From CAZNFR01 sp964572225 (GTDB lineage Bacteria > Bacteroidota > Bacteroidia > Bacteroidales > GCA-2748055): a stretch of DNA of 64,000 nucleotides. The notes below the pieces were generated by a model. That model did no database searches, was not told the origin of the DNA, and saw nothing but the letters and a program-made list of their open reading frames with translations. The translations under genes and the position numbers were made by a program. Position 1 is the stretch's first letter; each line of letters opens with the position of its first letter. Positions 7,661 through 16,939 of the stretch are shown here, piece after piece. The stretch spans positions 6,047 through 70,046 of the forward strand of contig CAZNFR010000006.1 in the NCBI GenBank assembly GCA_964572225.1, written 5' to 3'.

Positions 7661-9301
7661 TTACTGTTTTTGAGCCATAGCTTTTTTCGGGGCCTCTGTG
7701 TATTGGAGGGCAGCTTTTATGAAATGTACAAAGAGAGGATGCGGATTCAGGACATTGCTCCTGTATTCAGGATGGAACTGTACCCCAATAAACCAGGGGT
7801 GATCTTTTAGCTCCATAATTTCTACAAGCTGACTATCCGGATTAATTCCGGCGGCAATGAATCCCTTCTTCTGAAAATCCTCCAGATAATCATTGTTAAA
7901 TTCATACCTGTGCCGGTGCCTTTCACTAATATGCTCTTCTTTATATATTTCGTATACCTTGGTTCCTTTGATAACATCACACGGATAGGCGCCCAGTCTC
8001 ATAGTACCCCCTTTTTCCGTTACGCCTTTTTGATCTTCCATTAGGTCGATCACCGGATGTTCAGTCATTCTGGTCATTTCTGTGGAATGTGCATCCTGAT
8101 ATTTTAATACATTCCTGGCGAATTCAATCACGGCACATTGCATGCCCAGACAAATTCCCAGGTAGGGAATGTAGTTTTCTCTTGCATACTTTACTGCAAG
8201 GATCTTACCTTCGATCCCCCTGTCTCCAAATCCCGGAGCAACAATGATCCCGTTGTAATCTTTCATTTTTTCTGAAAGATTCCCGGGATTAATGGTTTCA
8301 GAATGTATACAGGTTAGATCTATTTCGGTAAGGTTTACCGCACCTGCATGAGTAAGAGATTCAATAATGGATTTATAGGAATCATGCAACTCCACATATT
8401 TCCCAACCAAAGCAATTTTTACTTTACTTTTGGGATTTTTAAGGCGGTCAACAAAATTCTTCCAGGGGGTAAGTTCGGGGTTCTTACCCTGTTCAAGATT
8501 AAGCTTTCTCAGTGCTGTAACATCCAGTTGTTCCTTCTGCATAAGAAGGGGTACCTCATATATGGTTGAAACATCAATAGATTCAATAACAGATTCCAGA
8601 TCAACATTACAGAAAAGTGCCACCTTTTTTCTTATTTCCTTGGAAAGGGTTTTTTCTGTTCTTAATACCAGAATATCCGGCTGAACCCCATTCTCCAGTA
8701 AAGCTTTCACCGAATGCTGGGTGGGCTTGGTCTTTAATTCACCTGAGGCAGAAAGGTAGGGCACCAGGGTTAAATGGATCACAATCGCATTTCCAGGCCC
8801 AAGGTCCCATTTCATTTGCCTGACGGATTCAATATATGGTAGCGACTCAATATCCCCTACAGTACCTCCAATTTCGGTAATGACAACATCATAATTGTGC
8901 CGGGTACCCAGCAATTTGACTCTTCTTTTTATCTCATCCGTAATGTGTGGGATCACTTGTACGGTTTTACCGAGATAGTCGCCCTTTCTTTCCTTGTTAA
9001 TGACCGATTGATATATTTTACCGGTGGTTACGTTATTGGCCTGGGAAGTCGGAACAGCCAGAAACCGTTCATAATGTCCAAGATCCAGGTCGGTTTCAGC
9101 TCCGTCATCGGTCACATAACACTCCCCGTGTTCGTATGGGTTGAGTGTTCCGGGATCTACGTTGATATATGGATCCAGCTTTTGAATTGTCACATGGTAA
9201 CCTCTGGCCTGAAGCAGTTTCGCCAGGGATGATGAAATGATCCCTTTACCCAATGAAGATGTAACACCTCCGGTTACAAAGATATATTTTGTGGCGGCCA
9301 A
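7661..9301 (-). CDS. pyrG: CTP synthase (glutamine-hydrolysing)
   Basis: This 546-residue enzyme aminates UTP to CTP. The N-terminal synthetase domain begins KYIFVTGGVTSSLGKG with its P-loop-like nucleotide site. The C-terminal class I glutaminase contains the nucleophile motif YLGICLGMQCAVIEFARN and the His/Glu pair in VQFHPEYRS. The only reasonable start is a TTG at 9301-9299 (TTG GCC GCC ACA AAA TAT); no in-frame ATG or GTG lies nearby, and the usual CTP synthase N-terminus aligns with it. It is followed after 10 bp by yidC. Confidence 0.96.
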   Translation of the reverse strand: MAATKYIFVTGGVTSSLGKGIISSSLAKLLQARGYHVTIQKLDPYINVDPGTLNPYEHGECYVTDDGAETDLDLGHYERFLAVPTSQANNVTTGKIYQSVINKERKGDYLGKTVQVIPHITDEIKRRVKLLGTRHNYDVVITEIGGTVGDIESLPYIESVRQMKWDLGPGNAIVIHLTLVPYLSASGELKTKPTQHSVKALLENGVQPDILVLRTEKTLSKEIRKKVALFCNVDLESVIESIDVSTIYEVPLLMQKEQLDVTALRKLNLEQGKNPELTPWKNFVDRLKNPKSKVKIALVGKYVELHDSYKSIIESLTHAGAVNLTEIDLTCIHSETINPGNLSEKMKDYNGIIVAPGFGDRGIEGKILAVKYARENYIPYLGICLGMQCAVIEFARNVLKYQDAHSTEMTRMTEHPVIDLMEDQKGVTEKGGTMRLGAYPCDVIKGTKVYEIYKEEHISERHRHRYEFNNDYLEDFQKKGFIAAGINPDSQLVEIMELKDHPWFIGVQFHPEYRSNVLNPHPLFVHFIKAALQYTEAPKKAMAQKQ

Positions 9302-9380
9302 AACTATGGTTTTAAAAGTTTAAACCGCAAAGTAAATAATTAATTCCGATAAGGGATAATTTTACAAAGAGAAAATGGGT

Positions 9381-11549
9381 TTACTCCTCTTCAGGATCCA
9401 CATCGTCGATCATGGATATTTTAGCTTCCAGTAGTTTAATTTTATCCCGGGCATCCTCAATTTTCTTTTCAAAATCCTTAACCATGGACTCAGCCTTTTT
9501 GGTTTCAGCGAAAAAACCAATGTTATTCTCCCAAATCCCAATATCATTCTTAAGTTGCTGCAGTTTGTTCATAAGTTTTTCCCGTTCAAACCGCAGTTTC
9601 ATTCCAGGTCTTGGTTTCTGAAGGACATTCTCAAGCTTATTCCTGAATTTTAATTTATTTTTTTGAAGATCATCCATTTGCAATTTATCGAACTTCTTAT
9701 CGATAACCTCCCGGTATTTCTGGGTAATTTCATCCTTTTTCTCGAAAGGCACAAACCCTATTTCAGCCCATCTGCGCTGGAATTCATTCAGCTTATCCAA
9801 ATTATCTCTTAGAATTTCCGAGGCCTTAAAGTTCTCTATCTCATTGATCAGTTCTTCTTTAAGCTTTAGATTATCGTCGTAAACCTTATCAATATCAGTA
9901 AAGTATTCTGATTTTCGATTAAAAAACTGATCACAGGCGCCCCGGAATCGCTTCCATACTTCATCCGATTGTTTTCTTGGCACTGGACCTATTCTTTTCC
10001 ATTGCTTTTGCAGATTTATAAGGTCTCGTGTGGTTTTTTTCCAGTCTGTGCTATCCTTCAGAGATTCAGCCTGTATGCACAGGTCAAGCTTTTTCTGGAG
10101 GTTTTCTTGTTGCTCCTCCATATTCTGAGCATAAAAATCCCTTTTGGAATTGAAAAACCTGTCGCAAGCCTTACGAAAACGGGCATAAATCTGATTATTA
10201 TCCTTTTTTGGGGCAAAGCCAATGGTTTTCCAAACCTTTTGCAGCTCAAGAATTTCATTGGTTGAATCAATCCATCCTTCATGTGTTTCCAGTTCACGAC
10301 TGGCAATTTCCTCGGCTTTTTCGCAGAGCACCGTTTTGGATTCCAGGTTCTTTTTTTGATTTTCCTTTAGATCCTGATAAAACTGCTGGTGTTTTTTATT
10401 GATTTTCGAGGTCGCCTCCCGGAATCTTTCCCAAATTTCACTTCGCTTCTCTTTGGGTACGGGACCTATCTCACGCCATTGATCATGATAAGTCTGAAGG
10501 ATCTTGAAAGCATTTACCACATTAGGCTCCAACAACAATGCTTCTGCCTTTTCACACAACCTGATTTTGGATTCCAGATTCTTTTTTAGATCCAGATCCC
10601 TGAGCTCCTTATTGATCTTGATGTAATCGTAAAACTTTTCAACATGGTAATGGTAGTTTTCCCACAACTCCTTCAGGTCTTTTTGCGGTACAATGCCGAT
10701 TTCATGCCATTTGGACTGTAATTCCCTGAATTCCTGAAAAGTCTTATTTATGGACTCATCCCTGTGAACCAATTCCTTTATTTCATCGATAATCCGGTAT
10801 TTCCTGGCAAGATTCTCCTCTTTTTCAACTTCAAAAAGCCGGTTCTCCTCTATTTTCAGATCCTTAAACTTTTGAAGCAACTCTTTAAACTTCTCCTCCA
10901 GATCGTCTATACCCGGACTGAAATCCTCGGGAATCCCTCCCGAAGCAAGGAAAGTCTTCTTTTTTTCCTCAATATCCTGCCTGTGCTGTTTGTAAAAAGC
11001 CGATTTTATACCTTCAAGCTCATCTTTATACTGTCCGAGATTCCCCCGATCCAGAATTTCTTCATAGAGTTTAACCAGGTCTTCCTTACTTAGAAGGGAA
11101 TAATTGATAACCTCCTGCTCTTTCTCTTTTTGCTCTTTCTTTATTTCTTCCGAAGTCTTCTCGCTCCTTTCCGGAGCATTCGATTCTTCCTCATCCTCTT
11201 GAGCGGGGGTCTCTTCGGATCTACTCACGGTATCCTGTGCCTTCTTTTCCTTCGGAGATGCTTCATCAGAAGACATTGATGGTTCGGTCAGGCTGCCCTC
11301 TTCCTCCGCAGAGTCCTCCGATTCATTACCGGTATCTGGGGGAGCTGGGGATTGATCGGAAAGCGGCCCCTCAACAGAGCTCTCCTGCTCTCCTGAATCC
11401 CCGCCGGGGTCTTTTCTACCTTTACTTTCATCCGGGTCGTTCAAACCAGATTTATTCTCATTGATCTGATTTTCAGTTTCATTAGTATTTTCGGACATGC
11501 CTCCGAATTGTTCCTCCGGAACAGAGTTTTTTGGATCTTTTATATTCAT
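9381..11549 (-). CDS. DUF349 repeat protein
   Basis: A 722-residue cytoplasmic protein without signal or membrane helix. Residues 1 to about 130 are a highly acidic, Ser/Glu/Pro-rich disordered tail. After that come five DUF349 repeats of about 65-75 residues, each with the pattern W..IG.vP....e.w.rFr...d.Ff, for example LQKQWKRIGPVPRKQSDEVW. The region between and after them is predicted coiled-coil, ending in an acidic DDVDPEEE. DUF349 proteins are a Bacteroidota and actinobacterial family of unknown biochemical role. It precedes pyrG by 79 bp on the same strand, but a promoter may lie between. Confidence 0.85.
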   Translation of the reverse strand: MNIKDPKNSVPEEQFGGMSENTNETENQINENKSGLNDPDESKGRKDPGGDSGEQESSVEGPLSDQSPAPPDTGNESEDSAEEEGSLTEPSMSSDEASPKEKKAQDTVSRSEETPAQEDEEESNAPERSEKTSEEIKKEQKEKEQEVINYSLLSKEDLVKLYEEILDRGNLGQYKDELEGIKSAFYKQHRQDIEEKKKTFLASGGIPEDFSPGIDDLEEKFKELLQKFKDLKIEENRLFEVEKEENLARKYRIIDEIKELVHRDESINKTFQEFRELQSKWHEIGIVPQKDLKELWENYHYHVEKFYDYIKINKELRDLDLKKNLESKIRLCEKAEALLLEPNVVNAFKILQTYHDQWREIGPVPKEKRSEIWERFREATSKINKKHQQFYQDLKENQKKNLESKTVLCEKAEEIASRELETHEGWIDSTNEILELQKVWKTIGFAPKKDNNQIYARFRKACDRFFNSKRDFYAQNMEEQQENLQKKLDLCIQAESLKDSTDWKKTTRDLINLQKQWKRIGPVPRKQSDEVWKRFRGACDQFFNRKSEYFTDIDKVYDDNLKLKEELINEIENFKASEILRDNLDKLNEFQRRWAEIGFVPFEKKDEITQKYREVIDKKFDKLQMDDLQKNKLKFRNKLENVLQKPRPGMKLRFEREKLMNKLQQLKNDIGIWENNIGFFAETKKAESMVKDFEKKIEDARDKIKLLEAKISMIDDVDPEEE

Positions 11550-11721
11550 AGGAAAACATTTTTCCTTTTGTATAACTTATTATATGATACTAAATTATTC
11601 AAACGAATTGATAATCACAATGTTTTTTGACAGATTATCAACACCCCAAAATTTTCGGAGGTATTAATTCTCTGAGTATAACACTTGTCAGTGGTAAATT
11701 GTCGAAACGCTTTGCATGAAA

Positions 11722-11751
11722 AAAGGCTGAATTCAAAAGAAATCAGCCTTT
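11722..11751 (-). terminator. Intrinsic terminator of hsp20
   Basis: AAAGGCTGA (11722-11730) and TCAGCCTTT (11743-11751) form a perfect 9-bp stem with a 12-nt loop. Read on the minus strand it is followed by a T run, about 25 bp after the hsp20 stop codon. Confidence 0.75.
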
Positions 11752-11776
11752 ATTCCTAAACATCCAATCAAAACAA

Positions 11777-12220
11777 TCATGAAATATTAATATTTCGTGG
11801 TCCTCTGTCAACAGCCTCATCCTTTTTCGGAAGGGTCACTGTTAACATTCCATTTTCCATTCGGGCAGATATTTTTTCAGTGTTAACCGTTTCAGGCAGG
11901 GAAAATGAACGTTCAAATCCGTTAAAATCAAATTCTTTTCTGGCATAACTTACCTCTTCCCGGCTCTCGTTGTTTTTGTGCCTTATGGTTAAAGTTTCTT
12001 TCTCAACCAGCAATTCAATGTCCTTTTTTGTCATTCCCGGAAGTGCCAGAACAATTTCATAGTTATCTGCATTTTCAGCAATATTTGCTTTCGGATTCGT
12101 GAATCTGCTAACCTTACTTTCACCCGGAAAAAACTCATTCATGAGATCGGATAAATAATAGGGCCTCTGAACACCAGGACTTACATGTCCGTTTTTGGGA
12201 TATACTCTTAAAAGTGTCAT
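11777..12220 (-). CDS. Small heat shock protein, Hsp20/alpha-crystallin family
   Basis: This 147-residue chaperone holds unfolding proteins without ATP. Residues about 40-140 form the alpha-crystallin domain: ANIAENADNYEIVLALPGMT, KKDIELLVEKETLTI, then the conserved NGMLTVTLPKK strand (A-x-x-x-n-G-v-L-t-v variant). The last residues RNINIS resemble the I-x-I oligomerisation tail. It is a single-gene unit with its own terminator; a possible sigma-54-like site lies upstream (see separate entry). Confidence 0.93.
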   Translation of the reverse strand: MTLLRVYPKNGHVSPGVQRPYYLSDLMNEFFPGESKVSRFTNPKANIAENADNYEIVLALPGMTKKDIELLVEKETLTIRHKNNESREEVSYARKEFDFNGFERSFSLPETVNTEKISARMENGMLTVTLPKKDEAVDRGPRNINIS

Positions 12221-12263
12221 AATTTTAATTTTTAAGGTTAATACTTAATTTTATCACGATTAT

Positions 12264-12279
12264 TTCAATCTGCATGCCA
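12264..12279 (-). promoter_or_regulatory. Possible sigma-54-like promoter of hsp20
   Basis: On the minus strand TGGCATG (from 12279), 4 nt and TTGAA (ending 12264) approximate the sigma-54 consensus TGGCAC-N5-TTGCA, with the -24 GG present but the -12 GC replaced by GA. It lies 44-59 bp upstream of the hsp20 ATG. A nearby palindrome GCCATTATGGC (about 12327-12337) could bind a regulator. The match is imperfect. Confidence 0.22.
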
Positions 12280-12438
12280 GTTGAATATATGGTAATTTTT
12301 GTCACTGTCAATTTACAAAATCTGCCATTATGGCGTTCTTTTAGATAATAATGTGTCATTATGTCAGTATTGCGATTGATGTGAATGTTTCATCTTTCGT
12401 ATTGGTAGCAGGAGTAATCTAAAATTAATATTAGTAGT

Positions 12439-13122
12439 ATGCATATCGACATCATCACAGTCCTTCCGGAACTGTTCCTTGGGCCATTGGAACATTCCAT
12501 TATCAAAAGAGCCACAGATAAAGGCATTGCTAAGATCACACTCCATAATCTCAGGGATTTCAGCCTGGATAAGCATCGAAAAGTTGACGATTATGCATTC
12601 AGTGGTGAAGCAGGAATGGTCCTTCAGATTGAGCCGGTAGACCGGGCGATTACACATCTGAAATCTCTCAGGGAATACGATGAGATCATTTACACTTCCC
12701 CAGATGGTGAGAGGTATTCTCAAAAAACCGCGAACTATTTATCCACACTGACGAACATCATCCTGTTATGCGGACATTATAAGGGGGTTGACCACAGGAT
12801 CAGAGAACACCTGATTACCAGGGAAATTTCCCTGGGCGACTTTGTTCTCACTGGGGGAGAACTGGTAGCTGCCGCGATTACCGACAGTATTGTCAGACTT
12901 CTGCCGGGGGCACTGGGAGATGAAACCTCAGCTCTGAATGATTCCTTCCAGGATGGTTTACTATCCCCACCAGTTTATACAAGGCCTGCCGACTACCATG
13001 GATGGAAAGTCCCTGAAGTCCTTCTTTCCGGAAATCCGGCAAAAATTAATGAATGGAAACATTTACAGGCGCTGGAACGGACAAGAAAACTTCGTCCGGA
13101 TTTACTGGAAGGGGAACCCTAA
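12439..13122 (+). CDS. trmD: tRNA (guanine-N1-)-methyltransferase
   Basis: The 227-residue SPOUT methyltransferase makes m1G37 in tRNAs reading CNN and some other codons, preventing +1 frameshifting. Diagnostic parts are MHIDIITVLPELF, the trefoil-knot loop LLCGHYKGVDHRIREH, ISLGDFVLTGGELVA, and the flexible linker with PVYTRPADYHGWKVPEVLLSG. Length is normal. It is not next to rpsP/rimM/rplS as in proteobacteria. Its TAA overlaps the TAG stop of the convergent nuclease gene. Confidence 0.96.
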   Translation: MHIDIITVLPELFLGPLEHSIIKRATDKGIAKITLHNLRDFSLDKHRKVDDYAFSGEAGMVLQIEPVDRAITHLKSLREYDEIIYTSPDGERYSQKTANYLSTLTNIILLCGHYKGVDHRIREHLITREISLGDFVLTGGELVAAAITDSIVRLLPGALGDETSALNDSFQDGLLSPPVYTRPADYHGWKVPEVLLSGNPAKINEWKHLQALERTRKLRPDLLEGEP

Positions 13123-15977
13123 TCCGCGAAATTTTTGACCGGATTGCGATGGCAGATCCCTGCGTAAGGACAATATAGGCACCTTTTTTCGTCCTGAGTC
13201 TGAGTGAAAGGAAGGTCGGGATTAAAAATCTCCGCTATCAGATCAGTCAGCTTCTCCTCAAATTCATTTTCAATTTTGTCGAACTCAATTTTTTCTGCCG
13301 GCTTTCCTAAAGTCGGATAAATGGTAAAAGAGTCACCAAATAGCTCAGGAGTTAGATAGATTGCAGGCACAAGCCGGGCACCTCTCTCCGATTTGGAAAA
13401 GATCCACGAATATATTAGTATTTGAAAAACCGCCTTATAATTTTTAGCCTTCCATGCATCCCGATCAAAAAGAAGATTCAATGAATCTAGGGTTAACTCA
13501 TTCTTCCCGGTTTTATAATCAATAATATGAACTTTCCCCTCTCTTTCATCCAGTCTGTCAATTTTGCCCCCCAGCCTGATACCTTTACCCTCCTCCAGGG
13601 TTAGGTACTCATATATGATCTTCCTTTCCGAGTCCAGATAGCGAAAAGGGGTAAAATCAGTATCCCGGTCGATGGTTTTATAAATAAACTTCTTCATGAC
13701 TTCAAAAGGAATAATGTTCCTCCCTTCGGGTTGAACAGGACTGGATTGCCCCATGATATTCAGGAATTCTTCTGTGAAAACCAGGTTCAGGACCTGTTCC
13801 ACCATACCGGTTCTGATTTTAAGATCGTTTTGCTCAACCATTTTACCCTTCAGTTCTTCATATAAATATTCCATGGTCTTGTGATAAATATTCCCAAACC
13901 CTGCTGCATCTATCTCTTCTGAAACCTCGTCCTCTTCTTTAATCCCTGCAATATAGGAAAAGTAAAACCTCAACGAACAATCCAGATAGGTTGCAAGAGC
14001 AGAGGGTGAGAGATAGGAATCCCCTTCTGAAGTGAACCTTTTTAATTCATGCATTATCCCTTCCTCTTTTGGAATTGTTATGGAAACAGGCTTGGTCCCT
14101 TCAACCCTGTATCCCGTAGTCCTTTCCTCGACAGGAAAGGGATACAGGTACCTGAGTTGATGGATATACCTCGAAGGCTCTCCCTGTTTGAGTCCGTCAC
14201 TCTTACTATTATAGTAAAGCGTAATATTTTCCGCTCTTTGTATTAACCGGTAAAAATAATAGGCATAAATTGCATCCTTATCCTCTCTTGTTGGCAGGCC
14301 AAAAGCAAATCTCAGATTCGCAGGGATGTAGGAAAAGTTCGGAAACCTTTCAGGCATTACCCCGTCATTGAGAGATAGAATATGAACATTGTTGAAATCC
14401 AGAAGACGGGATTCCAAAATACCCATAATCTGTAACCCTTTGAGTGGTTCTCCATTGAAGGGGACTCGCAGCCCTCTGAACATTTTTCTTAGTAATCGAA
14501 TATAACTGTCAAGTCCAATCTCAAATTCCAATCCCTCACTCAGACTTTCCAACTTGTTAATTCGGGTAAGTATATAAAAGATGTATTCCCTTTCAAGGGC
14601 CATTTCTTTTTCACCTGAACCAGGTATTCTTTCAAGAAGAAACTTCCATAATTTTCGGAGATACGAGATCAGTTCGGCAGGCGATTGCATATAAGCAAAG
14701 ATCAACCTCAGGAAGTCATTTCCGGTAAATAAATCTGCCGGAATAATAATCATGTTCCCTTTCCTGATTTTGTGGATGATCCGGTTGACATCCTCCCCTG
14801 CGAGTGATTGCATGTATTGGTGTGTCAAAATCATTAAAACATTCCGGTAATAATACCTTCCTTCTCCTTTGTTTATTCTCTGGTTTTGCTGCAGTTGAAG
14901 CAGAGAGTCCATAAAACTGAAGATGAGGGTATGTGTAAGTGGATAGCCCATACTAATGTTCAAATCAGGAATTCCTTCCGGGATGGATGTTAATACCCCC
15001 GTCATTAATTCTTCATTTCCCAGTACAACAGCTGACACATTAAAGGACGTTGCCGAATTAGTTTTTAATTCCTCACCCAGTTTTTTGCATTGAAGAATGT
15101 CGGAAGGTATGTTGTGGATTTTAATATTCTTTTGAGTTGAAAGATTAGTAAAACCTGGATCGAAGTCCTTTTCCGGTGGAAAATTCCTAAGGTTCTCACG
15201 AATAAATCTTCCAGCTTCCTCGAATTCATTTTCGAGATAGCGCTTATCATAATCCCAATAAAATTCAGCCTTTCCGGCATCCATCAGGGTTTTAAAGAGC
15301 TTCATCTCACAACGATTCAGGGCGTTAAATCCAATAAATGCAACCCTGTCAAATGCATTACTCCACTCCAGAACATCCGATTTACCCTCAGCCACATGCC
15401 TGTATATCAATCCCTCATATCCAATCCTTTTCTCAAACAAATAGGCTCTGGTTTTTTCATAAACGGGATAAAGCAGGTCCCACATCCTCAGAAATTGTTC
15501 CTGGTGTTCTGAAAGGCTGCCGCTCCCAAAGAAACTCCAAAATCTTTTGATCAGTTCTTTTTGCTCATGGCTTAGATAATCAAAACCTTCCTCCAGTTTT
15601 TTCAGGTCGGATACATTCGTAAACAAATCCCTGGCATTGATCAGGTAATTGTCAATATCGTTGAAATCCGTAATCATCATTTCTCCCCAGGGATAAAATT
15701 CATCGAAACTTTCCTGATTCCCTGATACCTGCCTGTAAACATTATATATAAGAAAGGATAACTCCAGGGGATCGGCCTCCGAGATTGCAGACGCTTCTGT
15801 CATGAAATCCTTAATCGTTTTAGTGGCAGGAACCCAACCGGGCTTTGAGGAATTTTGGGCATAATATCTGCGAAAAAACAAGGCGGATCTGCGGTTGGGA
15901 AAAACAAAAAGCAGCTTGCCCTTTCTTTCATTATTCTTTATAAAATAGGTTGCCAATTCATTCAGAAAGTAATTCAT
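13119..15977 (-). CDS. AddB-like PD-(D/E)XK nuclease family protein
   Basis: This 952-residue protein resembles the AddB subunit of AddAB helicase-nucleases. An N-terminal inactivated helicase-like part (LLFVFPNRRSALFFRRYY in place of a Walker A) is followed by a C-terminal RecB-type nuclease with RLDEREGKVHIIDYKTGK as the PD-(D/E)XK core. Cys667 (in YLDCSLRFYF) and the trio C933, C936, C942 (CLYCPYAGIC) match the four-cysteine iron-sulfur staple of AddB nucleases. It ends the leftward block with the radical SAM gene 5 bp upstream and the AddA-like gene before that, supporting a joint role in processing double-strand ends. Confidence 0.85.
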   Translation of the reverse strand: MNYFLNELATYFIKNNERKGKLLFVFPNRRSALFFRRYYAQNSSKPGWVPATKTIKDFMTEASAISEADPLELSFLIYNVYRQVSGNQESFDEFYPWGEMMITDFNDIDNYLINARDLFTNVSDLKKLEEGFDYLSHEQKELIKRFWSFFGSGSLSEHQEQFLRMWDLLYPVYEKTRAYLFEKRIGYEGLIYRHVAEGKSDVLEWSNAFDRVAFIGFNALNRCEMKLFKTLMDAGKAEFYWDYDKRYLENEFEEAGRFIRENLRNFPPEKDFDPGFTNLSTQKNIKIHNIPSDILQCKKLGEELKTNSATSFNVSAVVLGNEELMTGVLTSIPEGIPDLNISMGYPLTHTLIFSFMDSLLQLQQNQRINKGEGRYYYRNVLMILTHQYMQSLAGEDVNRIIHKIRKGNMIIIPADLFTGNDFLRLIFAYMQSPAELISYLRKLWKFLLERIPGSGEKEMALEREYIFYILTRINKLESLSEGLEFEIGLDSYIRLLRKMFRGLRVPFNGEPLKGLQIMGILESRLLDFNNVHILSLNDGVMPERFPNFSYIPANLRFAFGLPTREDKDAIYAYYFYRLIQRAENITLYYNSKSDGLKQGEPSRYIHQLRYLYPFPVEERTTGYRVEGTKPVSITIPKEEGIMHELKRFTSEGDSYLSPSALATYLDCSLRFYFSYIAGIKEEDEVSEEIDAAGFGNIYHKTMEYLYEELKGKMVEQNDLKIRTGMVEQVLNLVFTEEFLNIMGQSSPVQPEGRNIIPFEVMKKFIYKTIDRDTDFTPFRYLDSERKIIYEYLTLEEGKGIRLGGKIDRLDEREGKVHIIDYKTGKNELTLDSLNLLFDRDAWKAKNYKAVFQILIYSWIFSKSERGARLVPAIYLTPELFGDSFTIYPTLGKPAEKIEFDKIENEFEEKLTDLIAEIFNPDLPFTQTQDEKRCLYCPYAGICHRNPVKNFAD

Positions 15978-15982
15978 AAGTT

Positions 15983-16939
15983 CTAATCGATGTTAGGATG
16001 ATAATATTTTCCCTGCCAGGTATCTCGTTTTAGCAATAATTCTTCAAACGCTTTAAGTACAAGATCGTACCGCATCTTCCATGACTCTCGCAAATTATAC
16101 TCAGGAACGGTTTCCCCTGCAATCCGGTCAATAAGGATTTCGGGTGACAGACGTTCAATAAACCGGACCATGAGGTCCAGATATTCGGAGAATGAAAATT
16201 CCGGAAACTTTAATGGATTTTTTAGATACTCATTTCCCATTAAGGTACCCCTGACCATCTGCAACTGATGAAATTTTAAATTATTTATTGGAAGTGAGTT
16301 AAGGATTTCAGCCTGTTCGAGGATCTCTTTCCGGGTTTCACCGGGTAACCCGATTATCAGGTGACCGGTGGTAAAAATACCGGCTTTCTCTGCCCTGCAT
16401 ATAGCCTCCCTGGTGGTGGAAAAATCATGCCCTCTGTTAATGGCTTTCAGGGTATGATCATAACAGGACTCAATGCCGATTTCCAGATTCAGGAACACCT
16501 CCTTGTTCAATTTTTCCAGAACCTTCATTACGGGTTCGGGCAGACAATCAGGTCTGGTTCCTATGGATAAAGCCACTACCCCTGGATGGCCCAGTGCTTC
16601 TCTGTAAAGTTTTTCCAGATTTTCAGGAGTGTCGTAGGTATTTGAATATGCCTGAAAATAGACCATATAATTCTCAGCACTTTTGTATCTTTTTCTGTGA
16701 AATTTTATTCCTTCCTGTATCTGTTTGTTGAGACTTCCCTCTTCCCTGCAATAGGAAGGATTAAATGCATGGTTATTGCAAAAACTGCAACCTCCTTCCC
16801 CAACCCTGCCATCCCGGTTGGGACAGGTAAATCCTGCATCCACACTTAATTTCTGTACTCTGCCTTCAAAACGTTTTTTTATGTATGCGGAGTAAGAATT
16901 AAATCTCCTGTTTCCCGGGAAAGTTGGTAAATGATTCAT
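15983..16939 (-). CDS. TIGR01212 family radical SAM protein (YhcC-like)
   Basis: The 318-residue protein carries an unusual radical SAM cluster motif, C39-x11-C51-x2-C54 (CPNRDGRVGEGGCSFC), typical of the TIGR01212/YhcC family, and downstream radical SAM strands such as VVALSIGTRPDCLPEPV, LEIGIESCYDHTL and TTGHLIIGLPGETRKEI. The reaction of this family is not established. The start overlaps the 3' end of the AddA-like gene by 4 bp, and the stop lies 5 bp before the AddB-like gene, so it sits inside the recombination operon. Confidence 0.88.
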   Translation of the reverse strand: MNHLPTFPGNRRFNSYSAYIKKRFEGRVQKLSVDAGFTCPNRDGRVGEGGCSFCNNHAFNPSYCREEGSLNKQIQEGIKFHRKRYKSAENYMVYFQAYSNTYDTPENLEKLYREALGHPGVVALSIGTRPDCLPEPVMKVLEKLNKEVFLNLEIGIESCYDHTLKAINRGHDFSTTREAICRAEKAGIFTTGHLIIGLPGETRKEILEQAEILNSLPINNLKFHQLQMVRGTLMGNEYLKNPLKFPEFSFSEYLDLMVRFIERLSPEILIDRIAGETVPEYNLRESWKMRYDLVLKAFEELLLKRDTWQGKYYHPNID

